Source of the DNA: Nemertoderma westbladi
Taxonomy: Eukaryota; Xenacoelomorpha; Nemertodermatida; Nemertodermatidae
DNA: 64,000 bases
Direction: 5' to 3'
Assembly: GCA_032718475.1 (NCBI GenBank)
Contig: JAUCBJ010002096.1
Span: 19,824 to 83,823 of the forward strand
In this document: positions 45,101 to 55,893 of the stretch, piece by piece
Position numbering within the stretch: the stretch's first letter is position 1
How the letters are laid out: each line of letters opens with the position of its first letter
Notes under the pieces: model-generated
Told to the model about the DNA's origin: nothing
Databases searched by the model: none
Seen by the model: only the letters and a program-made list of their open reading frames with translations
Made by a program: the position numbers and the translations under genes

Positions 45101-47100
45101 GTCGGATGGATGTGGAGGAGCAAGATGAGGTGCCAAGTCGGACCGACATAGAGTATCAATATGAGGTGCCAAGTCGGACCAACATGGAGGGGTGGCGAGA
45201 CAAGGTGCCAAGTCGGATGGATGTGGAGGAGCAAGATGAGGTGCCAAGTCGGACCGACATAGAGTATCAATATGAGGTGCCAAGTCGGACCAACATGGAG
45301 GGGCAGCGAGATGAGGTGCCAAATAGTACCGACATGGAGGGGCAGCGAGATGAGGTGTCAAGTCGAATCGACATGGAGGGGCGGCGAGATGAGGTGTCAA
45401 ATCGGACCGACATGGAGGGGCAGCGAGGTGAGGTGCCAAATCGGACCGACATGGAGGGGCGGCGAGATGAGGTGCCAAATCGGACCGACATGGAGGGGCG
45501 AGCGAGATAAGGTGCCAAATCGGACCGACAAGGAGGTGCAAGATGAGGTGCTAAGTAGGACCGACATGAGGAGCGAGATGAAGTGCCAAGTCGGACCAAC
45601 ATGGATTAACGAGATGAGGTTCCAAGACCCGACCAACATGGAGGGGCGAGATGAGGTGCCAAGTCAGACCGACAAGGAGGTGCAAGATGAGGTGCTAAGT
45701 CGGACCGACATGAGGAGCGAGATGAAGTGCCAAGTCGGACCAACATGGATTAACGAGATGAGGTTCCAAGATGGACTGCCATGGAGGGGCGAGATGAGGT
45801 CCAAGTCGGACCGAAAAGGAGGCGCGAGATGAGGAGCTAGGTCGGACCGACATGGAGGGGCGAGATGAGGAGCTAGGTCGGACCGACATGGAGGGGCGAG
45901 ATGAAGTGCCAAGTCGGACCGACGTGGAGGAGCGAGATGAGGTGCTAAGTCGGACCAACATGAGGGGCGAGATGAGGTGCAAAGTTGGACCGACATGAGG
46001 AGCGAGATGAAGTGCCATGTCGGGCCGTCATGGAGGGACGATCAGGTGTCAAGTCGGACCAACATGGAGGAGCGAGATGAGATGCCAAGTCAGACCAACA
46101 AGAAGGCACGATATGATGTGCTAAGTCAGACCGAGATGGAGGGGCGAGTTGAGTTTCCAAGTTGGACCAACATGGAGGAGCGAGATGAGGTGCTAAGTCG
46201 GACCAACATGAGGAGCGATATGAAGTGCCAAGTCGGACCGAAATGGAGGGGTGATGAGGTGTCAAGTCGGACCGAAATCGAGGAGCGGGATGAGGTGCCA
46301 ATTGGACCAACAAGGAGGCTCGAGATTAGGTGCTAAGTCGGACTGACATGGAGGAGCATAATGAGGTGCCAAGTCGGACAGACAAGGAGGCGCGAGATGA
46401 GGTGGCAAGTCGGACCGACATGGAGGAGTGAGATGAGGTGCTAAGTCGGACCGACATGGAGGAGTGAGATGAGGTGCTAAGTCGGACCGACATGAGGAGC
46501 GCGATGAGGTGCTAAGTCGGACCGACATGAGGAGCAAGATGAGGTGCCAAGTCGGACCGACATGGAGAGGCAGCGAGATGAGGTGCCAAATTCGACTGGC
46601 ATGGCAGGGCGGCGAGATGAGGTGCCAAATCGTACCGACATGGAGGGGCGGCGAGATGAGGTGCCAAATCGGACCAACATGGAGGGGTGGCGAGACAAGG
46701 TGCCAAGTCGGATGGATGTGGAGGAGCAAGATGAGGTGCCAAGTCGGACCGACATAGAGTATCAATATGAGGTGCCAAGTCGGACCAACATGGAGGGGCA
46801 GCGAGATGAGGTGCCAAATAGTACCGACATGGAGGGGCGAGCGAGATGAGGTGCAAAATCGGACCAACATGGAGGGGCAGCGAGATGAGGTGTCAAGTCG
46901 AATCGACATGGAGGGGCGGCGAGATGAGGTGTCAAATCGGACCGACATGGAGGGGCAGCGAGGTGAGGTGCCAAATCGGACCGACATGGAGGGGCGGCGA
47001 GATGAGGTGCCAAATCGGACCAACATGGAGGGGCGGCGAGATGAGGTGCCAAATCCGACCGACATGGAGGGGCGAGCGAGATAAGGTGCCAAATCGGTCC
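42200..47100 (+). repeat. 36-bp satellite with higher-order duplications
   Basis: About 4.9 kb of a 36-bp unit (39 bp in the right half) built on GACATGGAGGGGCGAGATGA followed by GGTGCCAAGTCGGACC. Because 36 and 39 are multiples of three, all six frames stay open; the forward reading is TDMEGRDEVPSR and the reverse SDLAPHLAPPCR. A 426-bp block repeats from about 42640 to 43066. A block of at least 880 bp (about 44180-45060) reappears 1796 bp downstream. No gene is implied. Confidence 0.92.
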
Positions 47101-47520
47101 GAAATCCTCAATGGGATAATATAGGGTAATATATAGGTGCAAGCACAATGTTTCCAATAGGCATCCTGTTTTTTATATTTGTATATTTATGTACAAATCG
47201 TTAACTCGATGCCATATATATTTTCACCGCAATTTCGTGAATGGTTGTGATGGGTTGAAATACTGTGGTGCGAACAAATGACTGATACTAGCAATAATTG
47301 CACATCGATAAGGATCAATACTACCAATATTTTTTTATTGTTTATTTCACATTTGCAATGCAACAAAAAAAGTCGGATGGTTGGTTTATTTGTGTTCACC
47401 TTATATTATTATGAACTAGAACACCAAACGTACACAACTATTAAATTATATAAAGCCAATGGCTGAGTTCGTGCTATTATCAACAAAAATGATCTGTCAA
47501 CTTTTCCACTTGAAGTTTAA
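47101..47520. other. Non-coding gap
   Basis: AT-rich, with no recognised element or gene. Confidence 0.5.
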
Positions 47521-47782
47521 TTGATAGGAAAGGTAGTCAACGCGATTTATAAAGGATTACTACTTCGTGGGTCCCAATTAGTCGTTCTGCTGTTAACGTA
47601 TAATCCCACACTATTGAAGCTGCGTCCTGGAGACACTAGCCTAAAGGCGTGGGCCTGTGGGCGTGGCGCCACATCAGTGTCTCAGATAACAAGCGCGAAA
47701 TCGCGCAAAGGTCCGGGTCTACTAACACATGAACTGTCTCCTTGAATGGCTTAGTACCAATCTTACAACAAAAAAACATTCA

Positions 47783-47855
47783 CCGGAATGGGGGGATTGA
47801 ACTCGCTACCTAGAGATTCTAAGTCCCACGCTCTACCATCTGAGCTAGGGCTGGG
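47783..47855 (-). repeat. tRNA-like sequence, probable SINE head or tRNA pseudogene
   Basis: On the minus strand, TAGCTCAGATGG (47847-47836) is a good box A with a full D-stem (GCTC/GAGC). The anticodon loop CTTAGAA gives TAG, and GAGTTCAATCC (47804-47794) is a good box B. The acceptor stem does not pair and the T stem is imperfect, so a working tRNA-Leu is unlikely. A T7 run about 25 nt downstream could end Pol III transcription. Confidence 0.55.
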
Positions 47856-48122
47856 GTAAAACAGACTGTAAACAAGGGGGGAAAAGAATTACGCGGAAAA
47901 ATGACCAGAGAGGGAGGAAAAACGCAGAGAGAAAGGAAAAACGCAATAATGTATTTTTCTACCATACATATTTTTATTAGAATTATTATACTTTGTAAAT
48001 ATTGAAACATCAATATTAATATTATACAGTATGAGAACATGTAATATACATATAGAGCATTGTACATTATACAGTAACTTATACAAATTTAACTTATTCA
48101 GCAAATAAATATATTATCCTTT

Positions 48123-48500
48123 ACGTTTACACGTGGAAAATTTTAGATCAACTTTCTCGGCAAACTAGCAACTTTTTTTGGAGCAACTTAATTTAATCGC
48201 TGTTTACACGTGGTAACTTTACCAGCAACATGGCCGGCAACTTTTAGAGCAACTTGGCGAGTTTAACTGTAAAATAGTGGGTCATTTTATCTACTAGCTA
48301 GTTTTTGATAATTTAATTTGATTATCCCGCTTTAATTCCCCAACGCAAATTCCTTCAAGTTGCCGTAAAAGTTGAGCAAATTTTACGGCAATTTTTTCAG
48401 CAACTTACGTGTTTACACGGAGCAACATGATCGGCAACCTGGTTTGCTCTACAAGTTGCCGAGAAAGTTGCTCTAAAAGTTGCCACGTGTAAACAGGCCT
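48123..48500. mobile_element. MITE-like element with long inverted ends
   Basis: The left end GTTTACACGTGG (48125-48136) and right end CCACGTGTAAAC (48483-48494) are perfect complements. The arms continue imperfectly through AACTTTCTCGG and its complement. The interior repeats GCAACTT motifs in both orientations, including another GTTTACACGTGG near 48210. There is no coding capacity. This is the layout of a non-autonomous DNA transposon; the superfamily is not assigned. Confidence 0.65.
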
Positions 48501-49109
48501 TAAGGCAAGGATATGCTCATTGCTCATCTCAAAGATCCATTAGTTTTCCAATAATTTTCAAACACTAATAATTATTTTTCAGGGCCAACGATATGGAACT
48601 CTGATTCCTCTGCTGACGTAAAACATAAAAAATCTAAAGTACCCTTTTCGAAATAGATCACCTTCTAAAATATTAAATTAAAGTACACTGTAAACAATCA
48701 ATAAAACATAGATTTTACCAATTTTCCATAACCTTTTCCATCCAATATTTTATATTTATGTATTTCCTATCTCGACTCATTAGTTTAGTTTTATATACCT
48801 GGATCAGCATCGGAACTCCAGTGAAACAATTGATTGCGCTGTAGATTAACTTAGGATAATTAATTATTTGCGTATCAACAACAACAGTAACAATCTCACA
48901 CCTCACAATTCACATAATAGTAATATCCACAATATCCATAATAGTAATAGCCCCCTTTTTTTTGCAAACACTGCACACCACCGCTACCTGCCCGGCACTC
49001 CCAGACAATACATTGGGCTATAATAATAGCCATGTCATTGTCCAAAGTATTATTGTTACTTAACTTTTAATATTGCAATTATACAATACTGTATATAATA
49101 CTCTATATG
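48501..49109. other. Non-coding stretch before the gypsy element
   Basis: AT-rich with no recognised gene; it forms the left flank of the gypsy insertion. Confidence 0.5.
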
Positions 49110-49309
49110 TGTTATATCCTTATAGGCCATGCCGGATACTGTCTTGGGTGACGGGTTGGACTATGTATGTACCGCAGTACCCTGACTATTGTATCTGTAC
49201 CAGGCTAGCAATATTAGCACTGGACCCACTGATGACTGATATTATATTATACATTATATATATTGTGACCTCATATATTATATTACATATATGGTTGGGA
49301 ACACATCAT
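49110..49309 (+). repeat. 5' LTR of the gypsy element
   Basis: 199-200 bp, starting TGTTATATCC and ending GGGAACACATCA (plus a T shared by both copies). Identical by eye to 53988-54187. Short for a gypsy LTR. I see no clear TATA box assignment among its many AT runs. Confidence 0.93.
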
Positions 49310-49326
49310 GGCGCAGAGTGTAGGAT
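49309..49326 (+). promoter_or_regulatory. Probable primer-binding site
   Basis: TGGCGCAGAGTGTAGG starts right after the LTR end CACATCA. Its TGG start complements a tRNA CCA tail. The tRNA species was not identified. Confidence 0.5.
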
Positions 49327-49434
49327 TATTCTCAGCATCACAGATACATAATTAATACTGTAATAAACGGCTGGGTACCGGTATCGTATTGCTCTATCCT
49401 GCTATCCGTCAACCTACCGGTACTGCGATTCGGT

Positions 49435-52400
49435 ATGGCGTCGCCAATTCCCTTACGCGAGGAAGTTTTTCAACTCACATACGACGAACTCCCCCTATTA
49501 AGCAGGGACGATGTCAAAGCCTATTTCACGGCATTGAACATCCCTTACGACGTTAAATCGTCTACAGTGCGACTCCGGAAATTACTGTGGGATGCGATAC
49601 GATCCGATCCAGAACACGAAGATAATGAAACCCAACCTCCGGGTGTGGATACACAGCCACCCTTGGATACTGCTACTTACATTAACCAATTATTCTCTAT
49701 GATGACCGCAAAGGAAGAAGTACGGGAAGCGGAGCGACGGATTGAGCGAGAGGAGGAACGACGCCTCCATGATTTGGAGTTGACACGCATACTCGGGGCG
49801 TTGGGCAACAATGCCTCACCTACTACAGGTACTCATGCTACACATACTTACCATCCGTCGACTACCAGGGACGCGATCCGCATTACAGTGCGACCCCCTG
49901 ATCCGCTAGATGATAGCATAGATTACAATGGGTTTAAAAGATGGGAAACCGGCTGGACTAATTACCAACGAGTCGTTAAACTCGAAGAGAAACCCCGCCG
50001 AGACCAGATATCTACATTCTGGACATTCTGCACTCCAGAATTCTTACAGCAAATCGATCGAATAGTTGGAATTCCACAGGATACAAACCAATCTGTCAAT
50101 GAGGTGTTAACCCAGATCCGACAGTACTTAAAGTCACAGCGTAATGTGGCGGTTGACAGGTACCAACTAGTTCGTAGATGCCAGCAAGATAAGGAGCCCA
50201 TCGATGATTTTTACTTAAAACTTTGCGAGTTAGCGGATGATGCAGAGCTGCGTACAATGACAGCTGACGATTGGTTGGCAACACTAATCGTCTGCGGTCT
50301 CCGCAATGAGGAAGTCCGCCAGGAACTCCTTTCAAAGAAACCAGCACTCAACCTCATCGATACTCTCACTCTATGTCGTAATCGTGAGTTAGCAGAGCGT
50401 GATGAGGCCAAACTGCGATCGGCTTCAAAGGGCCAGGCGGTAAACGCGAATACCCGTGGTCGCACCCAATACAAAAACAAATATTATAATTATAAATCCG
50501 GGGGTGATAGGAGTAGAAATCGGAGCGCATCGAAATCCGGAACTGGGAGACGATGCTACCATTGTGGAGGAGAATGGCCACACGAGGAATCTAAACAATG
50601 CAAGGCTAAGGATTCAACTTGCAACGCATGCGGCAAAAAGGGACACTTACAGCCAGTTTGTCGGTCTAAAAATACAAATCCTCCCTATTCTCAAAATTCG
50701 GGACATAAAAACAATGCAGTACTAATTGCTACAGTTACAAATTACTCCGCAAAACCATATGTCGAGATTGAGTTTTATAGAGAAGCTGACAACGTTTACC
50801 TCGGCACACACAAAGTTATCGCCGACACGGGAGCTGAAATGACAGTTTCCGGTATGGGTTTACTACACAAACTACATATCAATGTTGACAGTTTAAGTAC
50901 GAATACCAAAAATCTTATTGGAGTAAATGGTTCTAGTCTCGATACACTCGGTATTCTTCAAATTAAACTCATGGAATGTACATCCGGCAACATATATTCT
51001 GAGAATATAGGTATCTGCAGGGATATACCACACAATGATGTTTATCTATGCCTTACAGCTTTCCGTCATCTAGGAATTGTGCATAGGGAATTTCCCATCC
51101 CAATTCCACAATCCCGTTCCATACGTCCAGTTAATGATGTTAACCAAGTTAAGGATGAAATCAAACAATCATTACTTTCCGAATTCCATGACGTTTTCGA
51201 CTCATCAGAGCAACTTAAAATGATGGACTGCCCACCAATGGTAATAGAGCTTCGTGAAAACGCTGTCCCATTTGCAATATATGCAGCCCGCTCCATTCCA
51301 TTTCCTTTACGCGAGAAAACAAGAATAGAAATTGAGGATATGGTGAAAAAGAATATTATTGAACGAGTTGGAGACCGCGCAGTTCCCTGGTGCCACCCCA
51401 TGGTAGTGGCCAAAAAACCAAACGGAGGTGTTCGAATCACTGCGGATTTAACGAAACTGAACTCCCAAGTTAACCGCACCATACATAATGCTATCACACC
51501 TTTCGATGCCGTATCAAATATTACTCCTTCAGCTAAAATATTTTCATCCCTCGATGCCACCAAAGGATACTGGCAAGTTGAACTCGAGGAAAATTCGCGC
51601 GACTTCACTACATTCCTCACTCCATGGGGCCGCTTCCGGTATTGCCGCGCCCCAATGGGATACATTTCTACAGGAGATTCATACAATCTCAGGGGAGATT
51701 TGGCCTTGAAAGGCATCTCTAGAGTCACAAAGGTTGTAGACGACATACTAATTGAAGATGACAACTTTGACAACCACATATTACGGGTTCGCGAAGTTCT
51801 AGAACGCTGTCGGAAACATTCAATAACCCTTAACCCAAATAAATTCAACTTTGCGGTAGATAAACTATTATATGCTGGTTATATTGTATCTGGCAATGGT
51901 ACCGAGGCCAATCCTAATATTGTTAAAGCAATAATCGACCTTCCCATACCACAGAATATTACCGATTTACGTTCTTTCATGGGAATGGCCAACCAACTGG
52001 GACATTTCAGTTCGGATGTCAGCGCGACTGCAGGCCCATTAAGAGATCTATTACGGACACGCAACAGCTTCACATGGCTCCCTGTCCACACTGAGGCGTT
52101 CAATAATACTAAAAGTGCCCTCACTAGACCGCCTGTATTGGCTCGCTTTGACCCGAACAAAGAAACACGACTGGAAACCGACGCCTCACGTTTACATGGA
52201 TTTGGATTCAACTTGATGCAATATCAAGAAGGAAACTGGCGTTTAATCCTATGTGGCAGTCGATTTCTGTCGGACCCGGAAAGCCGTTACGCCATCATCG
52301 AACTCGAGGCACTCGCTATCCGGTATGCAGTTAAGAAATGTCATTTATATTTATCAGGAATTCCAGAATTTACAGTCATTACAGACCACCGACCATTGAT

Positions 52401-53925
52401 TAACATATTTAATTCGTATTCTCTTAGCCAGGTTGATAATGCTAAACTGCAAAAAGTCAAAGCGGATTTACAATCAAATTACCAATTTATCGTTAAATGG
52501 CGTAGTGGTAAGCAGCATTGCATAGCAGACTGTTTAAGTCGGGCACCTGTGGACGATCCGGACGAGGAAAATAATGAACCGGAAAGCTTCCAATACTCCA
52601 CTGCTGTAAACTCCATTGCAATTGTCGTCTGTGCAGATGAAATTAATGATAAAATTATTGACCCGGTTTTGGATGATATACGACTATCTGGCCAAAACGA
52701 TAACGACTACCAGGCATTAATCACTGCCATCCAATCGTCTTTTACAAATAATTGTGATCGACATCCCTTTGTACAGAAATTCAAATCGATTTGGGATTAT
52801 TTATCTATCGACAAGGGCCTGGTATTATATGGAAATCGTATCGTTATACCTAAAGATAAACGGAGAGAAGTCCTCCAGCACCTCCATGCGGCCCACCAGG
52901 GTATTGTTCGCACAAAGCAGAGAGCCCGTTGTGCGGTATATTGGCCAGGTATAACAAATGAAATAACGCAACTAGTTGAATGTTGTAACTTATGTCAGGA
53001 ACGACAAACAAGTCAACCAAAGGAAGAAATTATATTCGACGCAGTACCTACTCGAATCTTCGAATCTGTTTCTACGGATTTATTTACTCTCGGAGGTTAC
53101 CACTACTTAGTTTACTCGGATCGATTTTCTGGGTACCCTCTAGTCGCCGAGTGGCGAAATGACCCGGATTCCTCAAAGGTCATTTCTATTATTCGAAAAT
53201 TCTTTGTTGATACTGGCGTACCCATCTACCTTCGTTCGGACGGGGGGCCAGAGTTTGCGTCCTCCAAATTCCGAATATTCTTAAAGCGTTGGGGTGTAAA
53301 CCACGTTACCAGTACACCTTATTACCCCCAAAGTAACGGACATGCGGAGTCGGCCGTTAAATCTATTAAAACACTACTCTCAAAGATGCCGAATATTCAT
53401 ATCGATGCAGAAGAATTCCAGGAAGCATTATTGGAACTGAGGAACACACCCCGCAGTGATGGGAAGTCCCCAAACCAACTCGTATTCGGAAATAACTTAC
53501 GATCACGAGTACCTACCCACCACTCTTCATTCTCTCCCCAATGGCAATTGGATGCCGAAGAATTGGATTCTAAGCGAACTATTATTAGGGATAAAGTAGA
53601 AACATATTATAACCACGGGTCGAAAAACTTACCACCATTCAAAGTTGGAGACAAAGTCAGAGTACAGAATATGAAGTCCAAACGATGGGACATAGTCGGA
53701 GATATTATTGGCATTGGTGCGCGACGCGATTACATGGTTAAATTACCATCCGGTCGAACGTATTGGCGAAATCGCAGGTTTATACGGCCATATAATGAAA
53801 CGGAAAATCACTCTCAGTCTAGAAGTGAATCTATGGTAGACTCACAATCCCCCGAACCGGAAGTTACACCATTGCGACGCAGTCAACGTAACGCTCCTAA
53901 ACATGTTACTTTTAATTTGGATTAA
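49435..53925 (+). CDS. Ty3/gypsy Gag-Pol polyprotein
   Basis: 1496 codons from an ATG 125 bp after the LTR, with no stop or frameshift between Gag and Pol. Gag ends with two zinc knuckles (residues about 374-409: CYHCGGEWPHEESKQC, CNACGKKGHLQPVC). The protease has IADTGAEMTVSG (about 461). RT spans about 640-840, with catalytic box VVDDILIED (about 767), Val in place of the usual Tyr/Phe, and APMGYISTGDSY instead of the common MPFGL..AP..FQ. RNase H: LETDASRLHGFG (912) and TDHRPL (981). Integrase: an H-x4-H (HLHAAH) and C-x2-C (CNLC) zinc domain near 1148-1190. The catalytic triad is D (STDLF), D (RSDGG) and E (HAESA), with exactly 35 residues between the last two. A GPY/F-like module (about 1402-1450) closes the protein. 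All signs are of a competent element. Confidence 0.93.
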   Translation: MASPIPLREEVFQLTYDELPLLSRDDVKAYFTALNIPYDVKSSTVRLRKLLWDAIRSDPEHEDNETQPPGVDTQPPLDTATYINQLFSMMTAKEEVREAERRIEREEERRLHDLELTRILGALGNNASPTTGTHATHTYHPSTTRDAIRITVRPPDPLDDSIDYNGFKRWETGWTNYQRVVKLEEKPRRDQISTFWTFCTPEFLQQIDRIVGIPQDTNQSVNEVLTQIRQYLKSQRNVAVDRYQLVRRCQQDKEPIDDFYLKLCELADDAELRTMTADDWLATLIVCGLRNEEVRQELLSKKPALNLIDTLTLCRNRELAERDEAKLRSASKGQAVNANTRGRTQYKNKYYNYKSGGDRSRNRSASKSGTGRRCYHCGGEWPHEESKQCKAKDSTCNACGKKGHLQPVCRSKNTNPPYSQNSGHKNNAVLIATVTNYSAKPYVEIEFYREADNVYLGTHKVIADTGAEMTVSGMGLLHKLHINVDSLSTNTKNLIGVNGSSLDTLGILQIKLMECTSGNIYSENIGICRDIPHNDVYLCLTAFRHLGIVHREFPIPIPQSRSIRPVNDVNQVKDEIKQSLLSEFHDVFDSSEQLKMMDCPPMVIELRENAVPFAIYAARSIPFPLREKTRIEIEDMVKKNIIERVGDRAVPWCHPMVVAKKPNGGVRITADLTKLNSQVNRTIHNAITPFDAVSNITPSAKIFSSLDATKGYWQVELEENSRDFTTFLTPWGRFRYCRAPMGYISTGDSYNLRGDLALKGISRVTKVVDDILIEDDNFDNHILRVREVLERCRKHSITLNPNKFNFAVDKLLYAGYIVSGNGTEANPNIVKAIIDLPIPQNITDLRSFMGMANQLGHFSSDVSATAGPLRDLLRTRNSFTWLPVHTEAFNNTKSALTRPPVLARFDPNKETRLETDASRLHGFGFNLMQYQEGNWRLILCGSRFLSDPESRYAIIELEALAIRYAVKKCHLYLSGIPEFTVITDHRPLINIFNSYSLSQVDNAKLQKVKADLQSNYQFIVKWRSGKQHCIADCLSRAPVDDPDEENNEPESFQYSTAVNSIAIVVCADEINDKIIDPVLDDIRLSGQNDNDYQALITAIQSSFTNNCDRHPFVQKFKSIWDYLSIDKGLVLYGNRIVIPKDKRREVLQHLHAAHQGIVRTKQRARCAVYWPGITNEITQLVECCNLCQERQTSQPKEEIIFDAVPTRIFESVSTDLFTLGGYHYLVYSDRFSGYPLVAEWRNDPDSSKVISIIRKFFVDTGVPIYLRSDGGPEFASSKFRIFLKRWGVNHVTSTPYYPQSNGHAESAVKSIKTLLSKMPNIHIDAEEFQEALLELRNTPRSDGKSPNQLVFGNNLRSRVPTHHSSFSPQWQLDAEELDSKRTIIRDKVETYYNHGSKNLPPFKVGDKVRVQNMKSKRWDIVGDIIGIGARRDYMVKLPSGRTYWRNRRFIRPYNETENHSQSRSESMVDSQSPEPEVTPLRRSQRNAPKHVTFNLD

Positions 53926-53953
53926 AAAACTAACTCTGATGTTTGAACTTTGG

Positions 53954-53986
<33 letters not shown>
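53954..53986 (+). promoter_or_regulatory. Polypurine tract: A30 followed by GAG
   Basis: A run of 30 A followed by GAG (then T) lies directly before the 3' LTR, between the Gag-Pol stop and TGTTATATCC. It is in the right place for plus-strand priming but is unusually pure in A. Confidence 0.7.
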
Positions 53987-53987
53987 T

Positions 53988-54187
53988 TGTTATATCCTTA
54001 TAGGCCATGCCGGATACTGTCTTGGGTGACGGGTTGGACTATGTATGTACCGCAGTACCCTGACTATTGTATCTGTACCAGGCTAGCAATATTAGCACTG
54101 GACCCACTGATGACTGATATTATATTATACATTATATATATTGTGACCTCATATATTATATTACATATATGGTTGGGAACACATCAT
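53988..54187 (+). repeat. 3' LTR of the gypsy element
   Basis: Identical by eye to the 5' LTR. A poly-A-like signal is not clear. The flank begins TATAATAACATG. Confidence 0.93.
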
Positions 54188-54225
54188 ATATAATAACATG
54201 AGTTATGCCAAAAATAATCCAATTA

Positions 54226-55893
54226 TTATAAAAATCTGTTAAAACTGCAGTATTTTAAAAGGTCTACATCCCGTGCTAAAATATTACTAAAAATATTAAT
54301 GTTTGGGGCTGATGCAGCATTAGAAGGTAGGTCGTTCCACATACTAACTATCCTATTACAAAAATATTTCTGACAAATTTGTAGGCGGCAAAAATTGTGT
54401 TGCAATTTATATTGGTGACCACTAAGACCCCTTCGTGAAGCAAAGCTAAAAAAATCATCAAAATTCATTTGCACTGCACCGGTGATTATAGAGTAAACCT
54501 GTTTTAAATCAAACACATGACGTCTAACTTCGAGTGGTTGTAAGTTTAAGTACTCAAGTCTATCTAAATAAGGCACCATGGTTAATTTACATCTAAAAAA
54601 TAATCTGCGCGTAAAATATCTCTGTACGTGTTCGATCAGATCTATATGTCCTTTGGTAAAAGGAGACCAAATTACTGTACAATATTCCAATAAGGGACGC
54701 ACGTAAGATTTATAAGCACAAATTAGGGCTGCCATATTACGAGTACGAAAACATCTAAAAATCATATTGATTACTTTAGTTGATTTCAGAGCACGCTCAT
54801 GGCAATGTTTATTAAATTTAAAATCACAAGAAATCGTAACTCCCAGATCCTTACAATCATCCTCTGCTTTAACAAGTTTACTATCTAGAAAATATTGCTG
54901 TTGAGGGTTATTGTAACCTAAATAGAGCACTATACATTTGTGTGGAGCGATATTCAACTGCCATTTATTAGACCATTCTGTGATTTTGTACAGGGACTGT
55001 GATATCAGTAAGTGGTCGCTGGATGGCGCATATATTTTGACGTCGTCAGCAAATAGTTTACACGATAACCCTAAATTAAAAATATCCGGTAAATCGTTAA
55101 TAAAAAGCACAAATAAAATTGGACCTAGTACGCTACCTTGTATGGTGCCCGACGTAACTGGACTATAATCCGAGAAACTACTACCAACTAAAATACGTTG
55201 TGATCTATATGCGAGAAAAGCCTTTAACCAATAAAATAAGTCACCTACTATACCGTAAGAAGAAAGTTTACATAAAAGTTTTTGGTGCACAACAGAATCA
55301 AAGGCTTTCGCAAAGTCTATGTAGATTACATCAACAGTGCACTTTCTATCTAATAATTTAATCCAATCCTTTGTACATTCTAATAGCTGGGTACATGTAG
55401 ACTTATTTTTTAAGAAGCCATGTTGGGCCTTATTAATTAATTTGTTAGTAAATAAGTAATCACACAAATCTTGTTTAATACACTGCTCCATAATTTTACA
55501 CGCAATACAAGTCAATGAAACGGGTCTGTAGTTATATGGGTCACTCGAGTTTCCTTTTTTGTACAACGGGACAATAATAGCTGTAGACCAAATTGAAGGA
55601 AGGGCATGTGATTTAAAAGAAATATTAAAAATAACAGATAACGGTAAAGATAAAACTGACGCTAAATTACTGAATAAAATGCACAGAAAACCGTCAGTCG
55701 TACGACTTGTTTTAGAACCTAATTTACGAATAATTGAGAAAACACGATCAACTGAAAAATCGACTTTAGAAATATATACAGATTGCGGGACCCTCCGCGT
55801 AAATGTAGGGCAATCGTTATTATCAATATTAAAATTGTCTGACAGAACCTTAGCGAAAATATCAGCCTTGACGGCATCATCTACAATTGTGGC
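54226..55893 (-). pseudogene. LINE (Jockey/CR1-type) reverse transcriptase, 5'-truncated
   Basis: An open minus-strand frame with PLYKKGNSSDPYNYRPVSL (motif 1 region), VDVIYIDFAKAFDSVVHQKL (motif A), GTIQGSVLGPILFVLFINDL (motif B) and the catalytic LFADDVKIY, then thumb motifs (HKCIVLYLGYNN, DLGVTISCDFKFNKH) and a C-terminal region ending about 55 bp from the gypsy LTR. The frame remains open upstream to about 55893 (SATIVDDAVKADIFAKVL), where the LTR-like block begins. The endonuclease is missing. RT motifs are intact, so it is truncated rather than mutated. Jockey or CR1 clade is suggested by motif style. Confidence 0.8.

Larger units (their letters stand above)
49110..54187 (+). mobile_element. 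Intact Ty3/gypsy-type LTR retrotransposon
   Basis: Two LTRs, identical as read, flank one uninterrupted Gag-Pol frame with all enzymes. A TATAT motif lies at 49104-49108 and again immediately after ACACATCA at 54187-54191, a possible 5-bp target duplication if one base at the left LTR edge is extra. Identical LTRs and an unbroken frame argue for very recent insertion. Confidence 0.9.

Noticed and set aside
42200-47100. Many long ORFs on both strands
   Set aside because: They are translations of a 36-bp satellite whose period is a multiple of three; all frames are open and peptides are pure repeats.
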